Shown here: piece after piece, positions 33,787 through 44,530 of the stretch
Layout: each line of letters starts with the position of its first letter
Numbering within the stretch: position 1 is the first letter of the stretch
Source of the DNA: Crocodylus rhombifer
Lineage: Eukaryota; Chordata; Crocodylia; Crocodylidae
NCBI GenBank assembly: GCA_038503035.1
Contig: JAVSML010000995.1
Span: 372,001-436,000 of the forward strand
Direction of reading: 5' to 3'
DNA: 64,000 bases
The notes under the pieces: generated by a model
The model's database searches: none
What the model was told of the DNA's origin: nothing
Seen by the model: only the letters and a program-made list of their open reading frames with translations
Program-made: the position numbers and the translations under genes

Positions 33787-34040
33787 GGGAGCATCTACGT
33801 GTGCATTAATACACTTTTCTTAATATGCGTTAAATTTAGTGCCTCCAATATGAGGTACTAAATAAATGTGCATTAGGTTGCGGTAACATGCAGTAGTGTA
33901 AGCACATGCTTTTTAGGCGATGCTTAATGTGCAGTAGCCTATTCTATTGCTCATTAGTGGATTAGTACTTTTTTTATGCACCACTTTAATGCACAGTAGA
34001 ATAGGCTACTGCACATTAAGGCACACATGTAGACATGCCC
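33787..34040. mobile_element. MITE with GCATCTACATGTG-type ends and an internal hairpin
   Basis: The left end GGGAGCATCTACGTGTGCATTAA is mirrored by TTAAGGCACACATGTAGACATGCCC at the right. Inside, the 35-mers at 33923-33957 and 33986-34020 form a near-perfect inverted repeat (three mismatches) built on GTGCAGTAGCCTATTCT. The 254-bp element has no coding capacity. It shares its termini with the 21809-22287 element. Confidence 0.78.
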
Positions 34041-35595
34041 ACAGATGCTTTAAAATAACCCCAGGGAAAGGAATTAAAATTGATAGAGAAAGACTAGGAT
34101 AGATGGATTTGGGGAATGGAGAAGGGGGAGGAAGAGAATGCTGGAAACTAAATAGAAAAGCTTAAATCCAGATAGTTTCTCAAACTCCATTTTGTTCAGT
34201 TTTGAAGAGAACAGGCAAGCTGAAATATTGTAAGGATGAAGAGAAGTCAGTATGATGGTAAAATACCCTTCTGAGTACAGGTGGAAAACAAAAGATGGGG
34301 AATAAAATACAGAAGGTGGGAGAGCGTAGACATAAAATTTTAAACAAGCTTTAAAAAGCATGTCGTGTGCAATATTTGGTTATGTGGTTTACTTGTTTCT
34401 AGAAAACGCACAAATTTGTATATGTTCTAGGCTTAGGCAGGGCAGAGAAATGACTCAGTTCCTTTTGGGAAGCTGTAGTTTATCCTGAGTTTCTTCTTAG
34501 AAGTCTAATATTTGACAGATTTGAGTTAGGGACTCTCAAGAACTAGCCAAAGCCCTGTATCCATACCTTGAATTAAACACAACTCCTTTCTCTCTCCCAT
34601 CTCTTTCCTAACACCTAGAGCAAAATAATCTTGGTTAAGAAAAAATTTAATTTCTGAATGCCTTGTACCTTTAAAAACTCCATAGCTGACTGTCTGTAGT
34701 CTCTTAACAGACCTTCTCTTATGATTTAGCTATCTATTCTCTCCCTGCTTGTTCTGAATTGTCTCAGCACATTTACAGGAACTGCGTAGTGCCTGTCTGT
34801 GTCCTAACGTCTACAGTCTTCATGCCTTCATACTTGGTGAGCTCACTGCCTTGCAAAGGGGATGAAAATTCAGAAGTTTTGCTTATGACCTTTTGGACAG
34901 TTATGGGATAACCTCTGTAACTGTTGCTTCTACTTATGGTTGACTGGACTTATGAGGGTTCATTACTATGCTAGATTATAGTTTATCTGATTTAATGGGA
35001 TGTTGTTATTATACTTGTTATAAAAGACTTACCCTCTTTAGAAGCCTACTAAACTCTTGGCCTCGGTGATATGGTTTAAGCTGCATATATAGCAGGCTGT
35101 TTGGGCAATTTTCTGAGTGCCAGTGTTGTAGTGGTCTATTAATCCTCGAGCCCATCTCATCTGCTGGGTGTTTTTGCAGCAATCCTCAAACTGACTAAGT
35201 TCAGTTGGCTTCAAGGGTGCTGTTGAGGGCAAGGTGCTCTGAGTTAAAATGGGATGATATTTAGTGAGGTACCAGCAGTTGAGCAGAGGCTGAGTGCAGG
35301 CTCTGAACAATAACAGGGAGGTGGATAAGTTGAAAGCAGGCTGTTTCCCGTGGGAATTAGCAGGCATGTTTAAGCTGATTCAAGTGGGACCTTTAGTACT
35401 AAAGGCAGTGAGATTTGGCAAACTTGCACAATGTAAGTGGATTCCTGTCTTTCCTGCAAGAGTTGTTTACTGTATCTCCTGGTACTTTGATTTACAGGCA
35501 AGTTGTGCTATGTAAAACTTTCTCCCGTTTCTTTTCTCTCGAAATGTACAGTTGGAGAGAAACTTTTGGATTATATTTTTCTGTTTCCTTTTTAG
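34041..35595. other. single-copy DNA, no confirmed gene
   Basis: Overlapping frames of 70-109 codons at 35038-35515 show no domain. A GTAAGTGG donor-like motif at 35431 is preceded by a short open frame but lacks a clear acceptor. Confidence 0.45.
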
Positions 35596-36295
35596 CACAG
35601 AATCATAGAGAATTAGGGTTGGAAGGATCTTCAGGAGGTCACCTAGTCCAACCCCCTGCTCAAAGCAGGACCCTCCCCAACTAGATTACCCCAGCCAAGG
35701 CTTTGTCTACCTGGGGGGTCTTAAAAATCTCCAAGAATGGAGAGTCCACAACCTCTGTACTACCCTCCTAGTGAGAAAATGTTTCCTAATATCCAACATA
35801 AATGTCCCTTGCTCTAACTTGATACTTTTGTTCCTTGTTCTTCGTATGTCACTACTGAGAACAGTCTAGCTCCATCTTCTGTTGAACCTGCTTTCAGGTA
35901 GTTGAAGGCTGCTATTAAATCCCCTCTGTCTTCTCTTCTCTAGACTAAATAAGCGCGGTTCCTTCAGCCTCTCTTCACAAGTCATGTGCCCCAGTTTCTT
36001 CTCCATTTTTGTGGCCCTTTGTTGGACTCTCTCCAAATTGTCAACATCCTTTCTGTAGTGGGGGACCCAAAATGGAACACAGTACTCCAGATGTGGCCTC
36101 ACCAGTGCTAAATAGAGGGGAATAATCACTTTCCTTGGCCCGCTGGCAACACTTCTACTAATGCAGCTCAGTATGCCATTAACCTTCTTGGCAACAAGGG
36201 CACACTGCTGGCTCATATTTAGCTTATTGTCCATTGTAACACCCAGGTCCTTTTCTGCAGAGCTCCTGCCCAGCCAGTTATACTCTTGGCTGCTT
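35596..36295 (-). mobile_element. CR1 LINE, older 3' fragment
   Basis: On the minus strand the 3' end is CTCTATGATTCTGTG at 35596, next to AGGTGACCTCCTGAAGATCC, the classic CR1 tail. Reading leftward gives a decayed RT C-terminus: [51 protein letters not shown] and [12 protein letters not shown], after which stops and shifts accumulate. Similarity fades near 36295. Divergence is higher than in the 20.6-kb and 27.3-kb copies. Confidence 0.92.
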
Positions 36296-37990
36296 GGGCA
36301 AATGTAGAAATTATTCCCTCTCTCCCTCTCAAGTCTAGTTTATTGATTATACTCTCAGATATTAATTGATCTTGTTGTAACACCAGGAGAGACAAAAACT
36401 AAGCAAGCACCCCTCCTTGAGTGAGTTGCATCTTGCAGTGCTTTTTTGCCGTGTCCTCTTCGGCTTCATATTTGCAGTAAGCATGTCATCTCTGGCAGCA
36501 GTATCACCTAGACCATGCTGATCTATACAGGTTGTTGCTTAATTCAGAAGTAGCGTAGTTATGTCTATGTGAACAGTTGGGCAAACAAGTTAGCTATTGT
36601 GTTGGCCTGTCACTGTCATTGCAGCGTTACCTGCCCCAAACACTAGTAGAGGCAGCACTAGTGCTGTTAGATTAGGGGGCAGCTCCTCTGACACAGTGCA
36701 GGGGATAGTAAGTGTACTCTACAGATATGTATTTTTTCTGTAAAGTCTTTGAGAGAAATTGTAGCACAGTTAGATGTGGGAGTCAATTTAATCTCATTTG
36801 AGATTCTACATATTTTACCCATTGATACAGTTTTGCTGTTTCCTGTATGGATGGTTTAATCTTGGCTTAAGTTTGTTCTGCAGAGAAACTTTAGGACCTT
36901 AAGTAGGAGGAGAGGGAGACTGTTGCCATTCTCCATCTGTTCAAAGAGTTGTCTCAAGCTTAGTGCTCTTCCATGGCACTGTTAAGTCCTTTTGTAAGTA
37001 TTTGACTTCATTATTTCAGTAATTTTTTCCTTTATCTCTGCCTCTTATTTGCTCCCAGAAATCCTTTGGCATCTGACAAGGTTCAAGCAACAAACTGCAG
37101 ATCTGTGTAAGAAAGGAGAGGGAGTGCTTATTGGGAGACATTATATTTCTGCTTTACTTGATAAATGACTGCATCTTGTAACAAGGTCTCATTAGTATAA
37201 TAACATTCAGCTTGAATTTTTGTTCAGTTGTTCAGATGCGTGTCAGCCTATTGCTGTAGATCTGTAGGGTTCTATTTATGATTATTATTTAAAACATGAT
37301 GATGTCCTTTCAAAATTATGTACCTAGCATCCTTGTATCTTTTTTTTCCCTGTTTAATTTTAATTGCATCACTTCTGATAATTTCAGGAGTATTGTCTGT
37401 AAGAAGAAAGTAAAATTTCAGGTGGAGAGGTATTTTTTCCTTTGAAGTGCAGTGGGGTATTTGAACTGTTTGAAGCCTGACATTTATATAATTAGCAAAA
37501 ATAATATTTTCTATATTGTTTATGCTACTGTAAGAAACTAGAAAGCTGTTAATCAGTTTGCCTAATGTGGTTATCCTGAAGGACCAATTTCAAACGCATT
37601 CGTTCTCAAACAACTGTACTTCATAAAAACCTATTTGAAAAAGATATAGTTATTTTCCTTTGGCAACAACTCTGCTGATTAACCTTTTATCTTGAAGTAT
37701 GTTACTATCTTGATATTGAAGTGATTAGTTAAATATGTGTTGTGCATAGTTTTACATCATATACCTGCCCCTGAGACCTTCTGTAAGTGATTGCGGTGTT
37801 AAAAGAAATCTTCCTGTTTTTATAACATTTTCTCTGCTTTTGCTGGATGTAGCATCCATACATGCAAGAGGGGAAGTAATAATAGTAGAAGATATTTATA
37901 GTGACTATAATATGTGAAGTTCTGTCAAGTGCATATATAAACAAACAGAAAAATATTTTTCTTTAATTTTCTTCAACTAATTTTTGTAGT
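36296..37990. other. AT-rich single-copy DNA, no gene seen
   Basis: Nothing supportable was found. The region has T-rich tracts near 37339-37352 only. Confidence 0.5.
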
Positions 37991-37994
37991 TGTG

Positions 37995-38430
37995 TGGCGT
38001 GTCCACGCAGGCACAGACATGCACTTTGCAGTGCCTCAGAGGCTTTTGAGGCACTGCAGAATGTGCCATATTCATGCGATTTGGTTCTTTGCATTGCATA
38101 TTTGCAGCACAGAACCAAATTTAGATATTGGGAAATCCCAGTATAAAGAAAGAAGTAAAAAGAATGCCAAAAATAAGTGGCGCGGCACATATGGCAGCAG
38201 CATATGCCACCTGACACTAGAGCCTGGCCAGCCAGAGTTGCACTCCAGGTGCTAGCCAGGCTCCATGCAGCCAGAACACCTCAGCCTCCCCTATCGGACC
38301 CGAGACAATTTGCCCTGTGCCAGAGTGCACATGCAGGGACATTCATGGGGATAACCAGCAATGGCACAAATATGTGCCGCTGCTAGTTGTCCCTGGGGAA
38401 ATGCACATGCCCGCTTGTCTGTACAGACCC
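37995..38430. mobile_element. probable MITE with degenerate inverted ends
   Basis: The left end GCGTGTCCACGCAGGCACAG followed by ACATGCAC, and the right end in reverse complement, GGGTCTGTACAGACAAGCGG followed by GCATGTGCA, match at somewhat more than half the aligned positions. Internal hairpins include a perfect 11-bp pair (38028-38038 with 38047-38057) and ATTTGGTTCT/AGAACCAAAT (around 38080-38120). The GC content of the right half is higher than that of the flanks. There is no coding capacity. Confidence 0.45.
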
Positions 38431-40319
38431 ATGAAAGCTAAAAAATAAAATGTTGGGAAAAATGCACTTTTTAAAGCATCCTCTGCCCCTTTACTTTGTG
38501 TCTAACGGAGCTGGGCGTTCTGCATGTTCAGAAGCTTGGATAAAAAGGCACTCTCTATAACTGTGAATTTGATGGTGAGTCATTTTCTTGTTTTCCTTAA
38601 ATGCTCTAGCTCTAGCTATAGAGGATGCCATATGCTTCCTGCTCTAGTCCCTAATGAGTACAAGAATTGAACGGGATGTCTATGCGACCTAGCTTGTGGA
38701 TTTGTGTGGTAGCTGGGTAGAGTGTACTGAAATGTTTTCTAAGCAAGTGATTTAGAAAGCAAGCTGAGCTAGTTCCCTAGATGATGCTTCCAGTAGATTA
38801 AAAGTGGAATTGTCTTATAAAGTGTAATTGTCTTATAGAGAAAGGCGATAGGTCAAGGTTTGTCACTCAAGATGCTTTGAAATTTAATTGTTATATATGA
38901 ATCCTAAAGAGCACTGGAGGAAAGGATTGAAAGTCTTTATTTTAAAATTATTAAAGTTGGCATCTAATAGATTAGTTGGTTTGTTGTCAGTGGGCCTTAG
39001 GGTATGGAATCTCTTGCAAAATGTATTAATGATTTTTGTGGGGAATGTAAATGATATTAAAATTGTGTGGAAAAAATTTATAATTTTAACTTTGACTTTT
39101 TGGAAAAGATTATCCAATTGATGAGCTCCTTTTAAAAGAATTGTTGAGATTTAAATTTGGTACTGGGGGAAAAATATCTGTGTAAAGTAACTCTCTTATG
39201 AAACCAAAAGGAATGGTGTGTGGGTATAGGGGTTCCTGTACTGCAAAAAGGGGTGGTGGACAGATATGTTTCTTAAATTAATTCTTAACAGAAAGGGTTA
39301 GTGTTGCTCTGTTTCTGCAGTTGTTAAAGTTGGCATTTCATCCATGCTTGTTATGCCTTCGATAATCAAATCTACCATGTAGCAAGACCCTGTGATTACT
39401 TGGTAATGCTTGAAAGTTAAATGATCATTTTGTATGTCTGTACAGATGGAACAAACTTTTGTTTTAACCCACTTACTAAATCTTGTAAAACTGGATTCTA
39501 AGCCATCGTAACAGTCAGTAAGAATGCTGAAATGCAGATCATTTCCATCTGAAGAAATGAGTCTGAACTGCATTTTAGTCACAATGGCCTGCTGAGTTTG
39601 AAGCCAAGACCTGAAATGCCAGAGGTTTGGTACTATTGATGGAACGTTATGCTGCTTTCTGTATAGATTGAGAATGACGGAGGTTGGAATAGTCTTTGAG
39701 ACTGAGCAGGCAACTGGAAGATGCCTTCATACAACATTATGATGCATAAATTAGATTTCAAGTATTTATTTGGTGTAGTACATTCTGTGAAATAAACTAT
39801 CTGTTTTTAACCATGAGGCAATATCTTTTATATGAAGTAGATAATATGCCTGAACTGCATATATCTGTACATTAGTGGGTAAATGATATGGTTTCCTCAT
39901 CTTGTCATGATGTATCAATTAATGTATTTCACACAACAGCCTCAAAGTGGAATTACATTTGAAATTCTAGACTAAGTCATTAACTTCTGAGCCTGTGACT
40001 GGTGACGAGAACAGAACTTCTGTGAGGAAGCATCATGTTTTGAGGGCACCTGAACAAATGGGTCACAAACAATCTGTTAAGTTGACTTTCAGTGCAGGGG
40101 AGAGATTGCTAGCAGTCAAAACAAGGGAAGGTAAATTTAAGAAACCCTACCATTTTCAAATAGCAAACTTTTCTTCTCCAGAAAAGGTGCATACAATCTG
40201 TTACTCCATGTACTTCTTGTGTGATGAGACGTTTCACAAAAATGTAACACATTTGAAATTTTTGGATTCTGGAAAAGAAAAATACTCTTTTTACAATCCA
40301 TCAAATGTCCTAGCCAAGC
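38431..40319. other. AT-rich single-copy DNA with unexplained open frames
   Basis: Open frames on both strands at 38884-39121, a 94-codon minus-strand frame at 39298-39582 and a 115-codon plus-strand frame at 39995-40342 are longer than expected for their AT content. None has a recognised domain. A strong-looking donor at 38573 follows a 42-base open stretch. Confidence 0.4.
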
Positions 40320-41543
40320 AGTTTGTGCCTGTCTGGCCTTGAACATCCGGTCATGTGCTGCTCGGGCCCGGATGTTCAGTGGTGTTCTCCTGTCTGTTCC
40401 AGATGTTCCGTTGAGTGGGTGTTTCCCTCCAGTGTAGTCTCCCCCCAATCTTGCCTGCCACGACTTTGGATCTTGTTTCAGTGGTGGGGGTCCGACCACC
40501 AGGAGTCTCTTGATGCCGGGGTGTCTTTCTGGTGGTCTTTTGCGAGGCTCCACCTCCCCTCTACCTCGCCTTGATGGGTTCCAGATGTCCTTCTGGCCAG
40601 GTCCCTGACTGTTGAGGCCCCAAGTGCACTTACCGAGAAGGTCCTATCAGCCTGCAGGGCCTAACCCCCAGTATACAATTCGCACCTCACAGGTGCCTAT
40701 CATTCCCTGAGGCTAACAGCCACCTTTAGGTTTAAACAACACTCGGGCTCCACACACCCTGCACTGCAACCCCTCCGCTAGTGGGAAACATAAAATACAA
40801 ACAAAAAAACCCCACTGAGACATTGAGAGGCCCGCTGCCCTTATCATCAGCTTCTCTGGCCTAACCACCAGTGCCGGTCCTGAGGTACCAAACGTCCCTA
40901 TTTGGCCCTATACGGGTCAGGGGTAGTCTGCAGGCTACTCTGTACTCTTATTCCCTTGTCGCCCAGCCTGTGGGTTCACTGGACCCGCTATGGTCTTTTG
41001 CCGGATGCTTGTCCCCACATCACCTGTTGGGTTGGCTCTATGCCACTGGGGCCCGTATTTCGCAGCCCCTTGTGCTGCTTGTGCCAGCCGTCTCCCACCT
41101 GGTGCGCCACCTTGGGTCTTCTGGAGCCCTCAGCAGTCCCACCTGGTCTGGCGTCTTGGTGTATGCTGGACTCTCTGGCTTCTCAGCTGTAGCCCCTGGC
41201 TTAGGGATCCTCCTGCTCCTCTCCACCTTTCAACCTGGGTCCCTGGTTGTGGAGAGCTGTCTCTGGCTCCTCGCTCCTTGCACTGCTGCTGGCAGTGTCT
41301 TTCCCATAGCGGGCTTTGCTGTGTTTTCCCCTGCTGGGAGAAGCAACTTCCAGCCCTTTTTCCCCTTGTAGGGGCTCAGGGAGAACCTTCCCTGGTGGAG
41401 CTTCCACAGGTCTCCGTCCACCCGTTCCTTCCTTGCCCGCGGCCTGTTTTATCTCCGCCAGCCAGCTCTTGTGGCTGACGTCATCAGCTGGCCACAACTG
41501 GTATAAAGGTGCGGCTAATGAGCCGTGTGGGTTCCACCTCCAG
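40320..41543. mobile_element. GC-rich unassigned element, possibly LTR-derived
   Basis: The segment differs sharply in composition from its left flank and joins a CR1 at 41543, inside the RT coding region. The plus strand shows a perfect cyclic-AMP response element TGACGTCA (41476-41483) 18 bases before TATAAAG (41502-41508), a promoter layout typical of LTR U3 regions. On the minus strand it would begin with TGAGCTGGAGG. Numerous open frames reflect GC content, and none shows a gag, pol or env motif. I could not identify matching terminal repeats or a primer-binding site, so LTR identity is only a guess. Confidence 0.35.
41476..41508 (+). promoter_or_regulatory. CRE plus TATA-like promoter motifs
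   Basis: TGACGTCA (41476-41483) sits in an imperfect palindrome GCTGACGTCATCAGC and is followed by TATAAAG at 41502. A start about 30 bases downstream would lie near 41533, at the junction with antisense CR1 sequence. Motifs are exact, but promoter activity is inferred. Confidence 0.4.
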
Positions 41544-43410
41544 CTCAGGTCAGCCTGGATCACCTGCCTGACTTCTGGCATGGATGCTTTGCCCCAAAGC
41601 TTGGTGTCATCAGCGAACTTGGCCAGTCTGCTCCTGACTCCAATGTCCACATCATTAATGAAGATGTTAAACAATATGGGTCCAAGGACAGAGCCTTGGG
41701 GGACCCCACTGGTCACAGGGCACCATGATGAGTGACTGCCATCAATTACTACCCTCTGGGTCGGACCACAGAGCCAGTTTCCGAGCCAGCAGATCATGGT
41801 GGACCCAAGGCCACAATTGGCCAGTTTTGCCAAGAGGTGATCATGGGATACCAGATTGAAGGCTTTTTTGAAGTCAAGATATATGACATCAAACTCTTCC
41901 CCTTGTCCAGGTGATAGGTCACCTGGTCATAGAAGGAAATGAGATTGGTAAAGCAAGACCTACCCGCAACAAGCCCGTACGATGTTGGCGTCGACCAGTC
42001 CAATAAGGATGGCTTCTTTAATAAACTTTTCTAAGATCTTCCCTGGGATAGAAGTCAGGCTGATGGGCCTGTGGTTAGCTGGATCCACTTTCCTCCCTTT
42101 CTTGAAGATAGGGACAACATTGGCCTTCTTCCAGTCTTTGGGTACTACACCAGAGCGCCAGGAGTTTTCAAAGATCCATGCCAGGGGCTGGGCTATGATG
42201 CTCTCCAGCTCCTTGAGTACCCTGGAGTGTAGATTATCAGGGCTGACTGACTTAAAGGTATCCAGCCTCTCAAGGTGTTCCTTCAGGAGGTCAGCATTAA
42301 TGGAGGGCAGGGGATCTCCCTCACCTGGACCTCCTTGTCCCGTAGCGGGCATGGGCATCCCATGGGACTGATGAAAGACCGACGCAAAGTACCCATTTAA
42401 TAGGCTGGCCTTTTCCTGGGCGTCAGTTGTCAGTTGTGCCATCTGGTTCAGCAGGGGTCCAGTGTTGCCCTTGCTTTTCCTCCAGCTCCCCACATATCTT
42501 AAAAAGGACTTTTTATTGTCCTTGATGCTCGAAGCTAGTTGGAGTTCAGTTGCAGCCTTGGCTTTCCTGGTTTGCTCCCTGCAGGACTGCACCAGTGCAG
42601 AATAATCCTCCTTGGAGGTGAATCCCATCCTCCATCCTTTGTAGGCTTTTCTTTTTAGCCTCAGGAGGTCCGCTAGGTCCCTGGAGAGCCAGGGGGGCTG
42701 CTGTGCTCTCTTGCTGCCTTTCCTTTGAGATGGAATAGATTTAGCTTGTGCATTGAGGATCACTCCCTTGAGAAGCAGCCACTCTTCCTGAACTCCCCTC
42801 TCCCTGGGGTCATGGTCCCTTAGGGCCTGACTGGCAAGCCTCCTGAGCTTGTCAAAGTCGGCTTTCCTGAAGTCAAGGACTTCCGTGTTGCTGACTGACT
42901 TGCCAGCTTTATGGCGGATGGTGAAGGTGATCAGCTCGTGGTCGCTGTCACCCACCTTCCCCATCGTTCACTAGGTCGCCGATTAGGTCATCCCCAGTAG
43001 CCAGTATTAGGTTGAGCATCGCTTTGCCTCTCGTTGGCCCGTAAACTTCTTGAGTCAGGTAGAGGTCATCCACGCACAAGAGGAAGCTTTGCGACTGTTC
43101 GGATTTTGCTGAGTGATCTTCCCACGAGATGTCCAGGTAATGGAAATCACCCGTGACAACCATGGTCCTGGAGCATGCAGCCTCAGCCAGTTCCCGGGTG
43201 AACTCCTGGTCAAGCTCTTGACTTTGGGTGGGAGGTCTGTAGTAGACTCCCACCGTTGTGTTCCCCACAGATTTTAACCCAGAGGGTCTCCAGTCGTCCA
43301 CCCTGGTTGCCAGTATTAGCTTGCAGGGATATGTAGCTTTCCTTAAGATAGACAGCTACACCCCCGCCCCTTTTATCTACTTGATCCATCCAGTACAAGG
43401 TATAGCCATC
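41544..43410 (-). pseudogene. CR1 ORF2: endonuclease and reverse transcriptase, broken
   Basis: The order on the minus strand is as follows. Endonuclease: KRGGGVAVYLKESY, VGVYYRPP, VVTGDFHYLDISWEDH, LNLILATGDDL and SDHELITFTI. Linker: ADFDKLRRLA, PPWLSRDLADLLRLKRKAYK. Reverse transcriptase: DNLHSRVLKELES, PKDWKKANVVPIFKKG, NHRPISLTSIPGKILEK, VAGRSCFTNLI, YLDFKKAFNLVSHDHLL, VTSGVPQGSVLGPILFNIF and FADDTKLWGKA. The endonuclease N-terminus is missing at the internal deletion and the RT thumb is missing at the 41543 junction. A 334-codon frame (41960-42964) remains open. Confidence 0.9.
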
Positions 43411-44000
43411 GTCTCTGCAATGTCCTGGATGCGGGCCCCCGGGAAGCAGCAGACTTCCTGGACTAAGGGGTCAGGGTGGCAGATTGCCCCCTCGGTCCCC
43501 CTCAGGATGGAGTCTCCCACAACAGACACCTTACGTTTTGTCTTGGGGAGAGCGGGTCAGTAGCTGCAGTTGAGCCTGTGTTGCCTGTGGGAGCTGGCAA
43601 CTCGGCAGGCTCTGCTGGAGCAGCAAGAGGTGTGTACCTGTTGCTAAGCTCCGGCGGGGCTGGGGCCTTGGTGCGGTGGGCCTTAGGCCCCTTGGCCACC
43701 TTGGTCCATGTCCCTGACTGGACAGAGTGGGAGGTGCTGGAGTCCTCTTTTGTCCTGGAGGGATATGGTGGTCTACCCTCCGGCTCTGGGGGAAGAAGGG
43801 CCTGGCAGAAGGAGTCAATCTCCTGCTCACAGTCCCTGATGGCATCCAGTCTCTGGACTGTGGCCTGGAGCTCCTCTAGCTGGTGCGCCAGAGACCCCAA
43901 AAGGAAGCAAACTCCACATGGGGAGGTGGTAATGCTCCCAGGCCCCAGAGCCTGAAAAAGGGACAGGCACCCCGCACAGCCGAGAGCCAGGGGCTGTCTG
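43410..44000 (-). pseudogene. CR1 ORF1 remnant
   Basis: Minus-strand sequence reads a Cys-containing N-terminal stretch (SPCGVCFLLGSLAHQLEEL), a short coiled-coil-like LEELQATVQRLDAIRDCEQE segment, a Pro-rich linker and then VVGDSILRGTE, the first block of the esterase-like domain found in CR1 ORF1 proteins. It continues to CCLPGARIQDIAE and breaks off there. The rest of the esterase domain (the GTND and H motifs) is absent. ORF1 proteins bind RNA and assist retrotransposition. Confidence 0.8.
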
Positions 44001-44530
44001 GGTGGTGGTCTCTGAGGTGCCCGGGGGGCCAGGCTGCAGAGCCTGAGGGGACCCTAGGGATGCGGTGCGTGCCCATCCATGTCATGCCTCTGGTAGGCTG
44101 GCTACAGCTGGAACTGTCTATCCTGGGAGGGGGGGGGTTCGCAGAGAAGGTCTCGGGCCCTCCTGCGCACCCTCCTGAGTGAACTCCACGTTGACTCACG
44201 CGCCAGCAGACAAGGGTGCCTGTTTGCGCAGCCTGTTCACGTGGTTCTGGTCGCATGGCTCCCTGGGGGGCTGGGCCAAGTAGGGACCGGGGGGGCGGGG
44301 CTTGACCCAGCCTGGCTCCATGCAGCCGCCTCCTCCCATTCAGTGAGGGGTTAACTCCTTCCATCGACGGGTCCCGCTTGCCTCCGGCTGTGCTGGGGGT
44401 CAGCGGGGGGCTCTGCGGCTGTTGGGGGGCTTCAGGGGAACAGGGACACGGCGGGTTTTTACCCGCGCTTCTCTCGCCGGTCCAGAGCTTAACTGGGGCT
44501 TTTTTTGCTGTTTGCTGCAATCCTGTGGCA

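Larger units (their letters stand above)
41544..44530 (-). mobile_element. CR1 LINE, long copy with 5' UTR, ORF1 and ORF2, internally deleted and 3'-truncated
   Basis: This is the longest CR1 in the window, on the minus strand. Its 5' part (about 44530-43950) is a CpG- and GC-rich UTR. It is followed by an ORF1 remnant, then endonuclease sequence, the linker and most of the RT. The element stops at 41543 in the RT, just after the FADDTKLWGKA motif, so the RT C-terminus and the 3' tail are missing. An internal deletion near 43410 joins ORF1 directly to ORF2. Several frameshifts (near 42960, 43270 and 41960) make it non-functional. Confidence 0.93.

Noticed and set aside
38532..38573. Possible 42-base exon ending at GTGAGT
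   Set aside because: The acceptor is mediocre and only one of three frames is open over a very short stretch. No partner exon fits.
41201..41833. 210-codon minus-strand open frame as one protein
   Set aside because: Its first half is CR1 reverse transcriptase and the rest runs across the 41543 junction into unrelated GC-rich sequence.
41960..42964. 334-codon minus-strand open frame as a host gene
   Set aside because: It is the CR1 ORF2 linker and reverse transcriptase N-terminal part, within a broken element.
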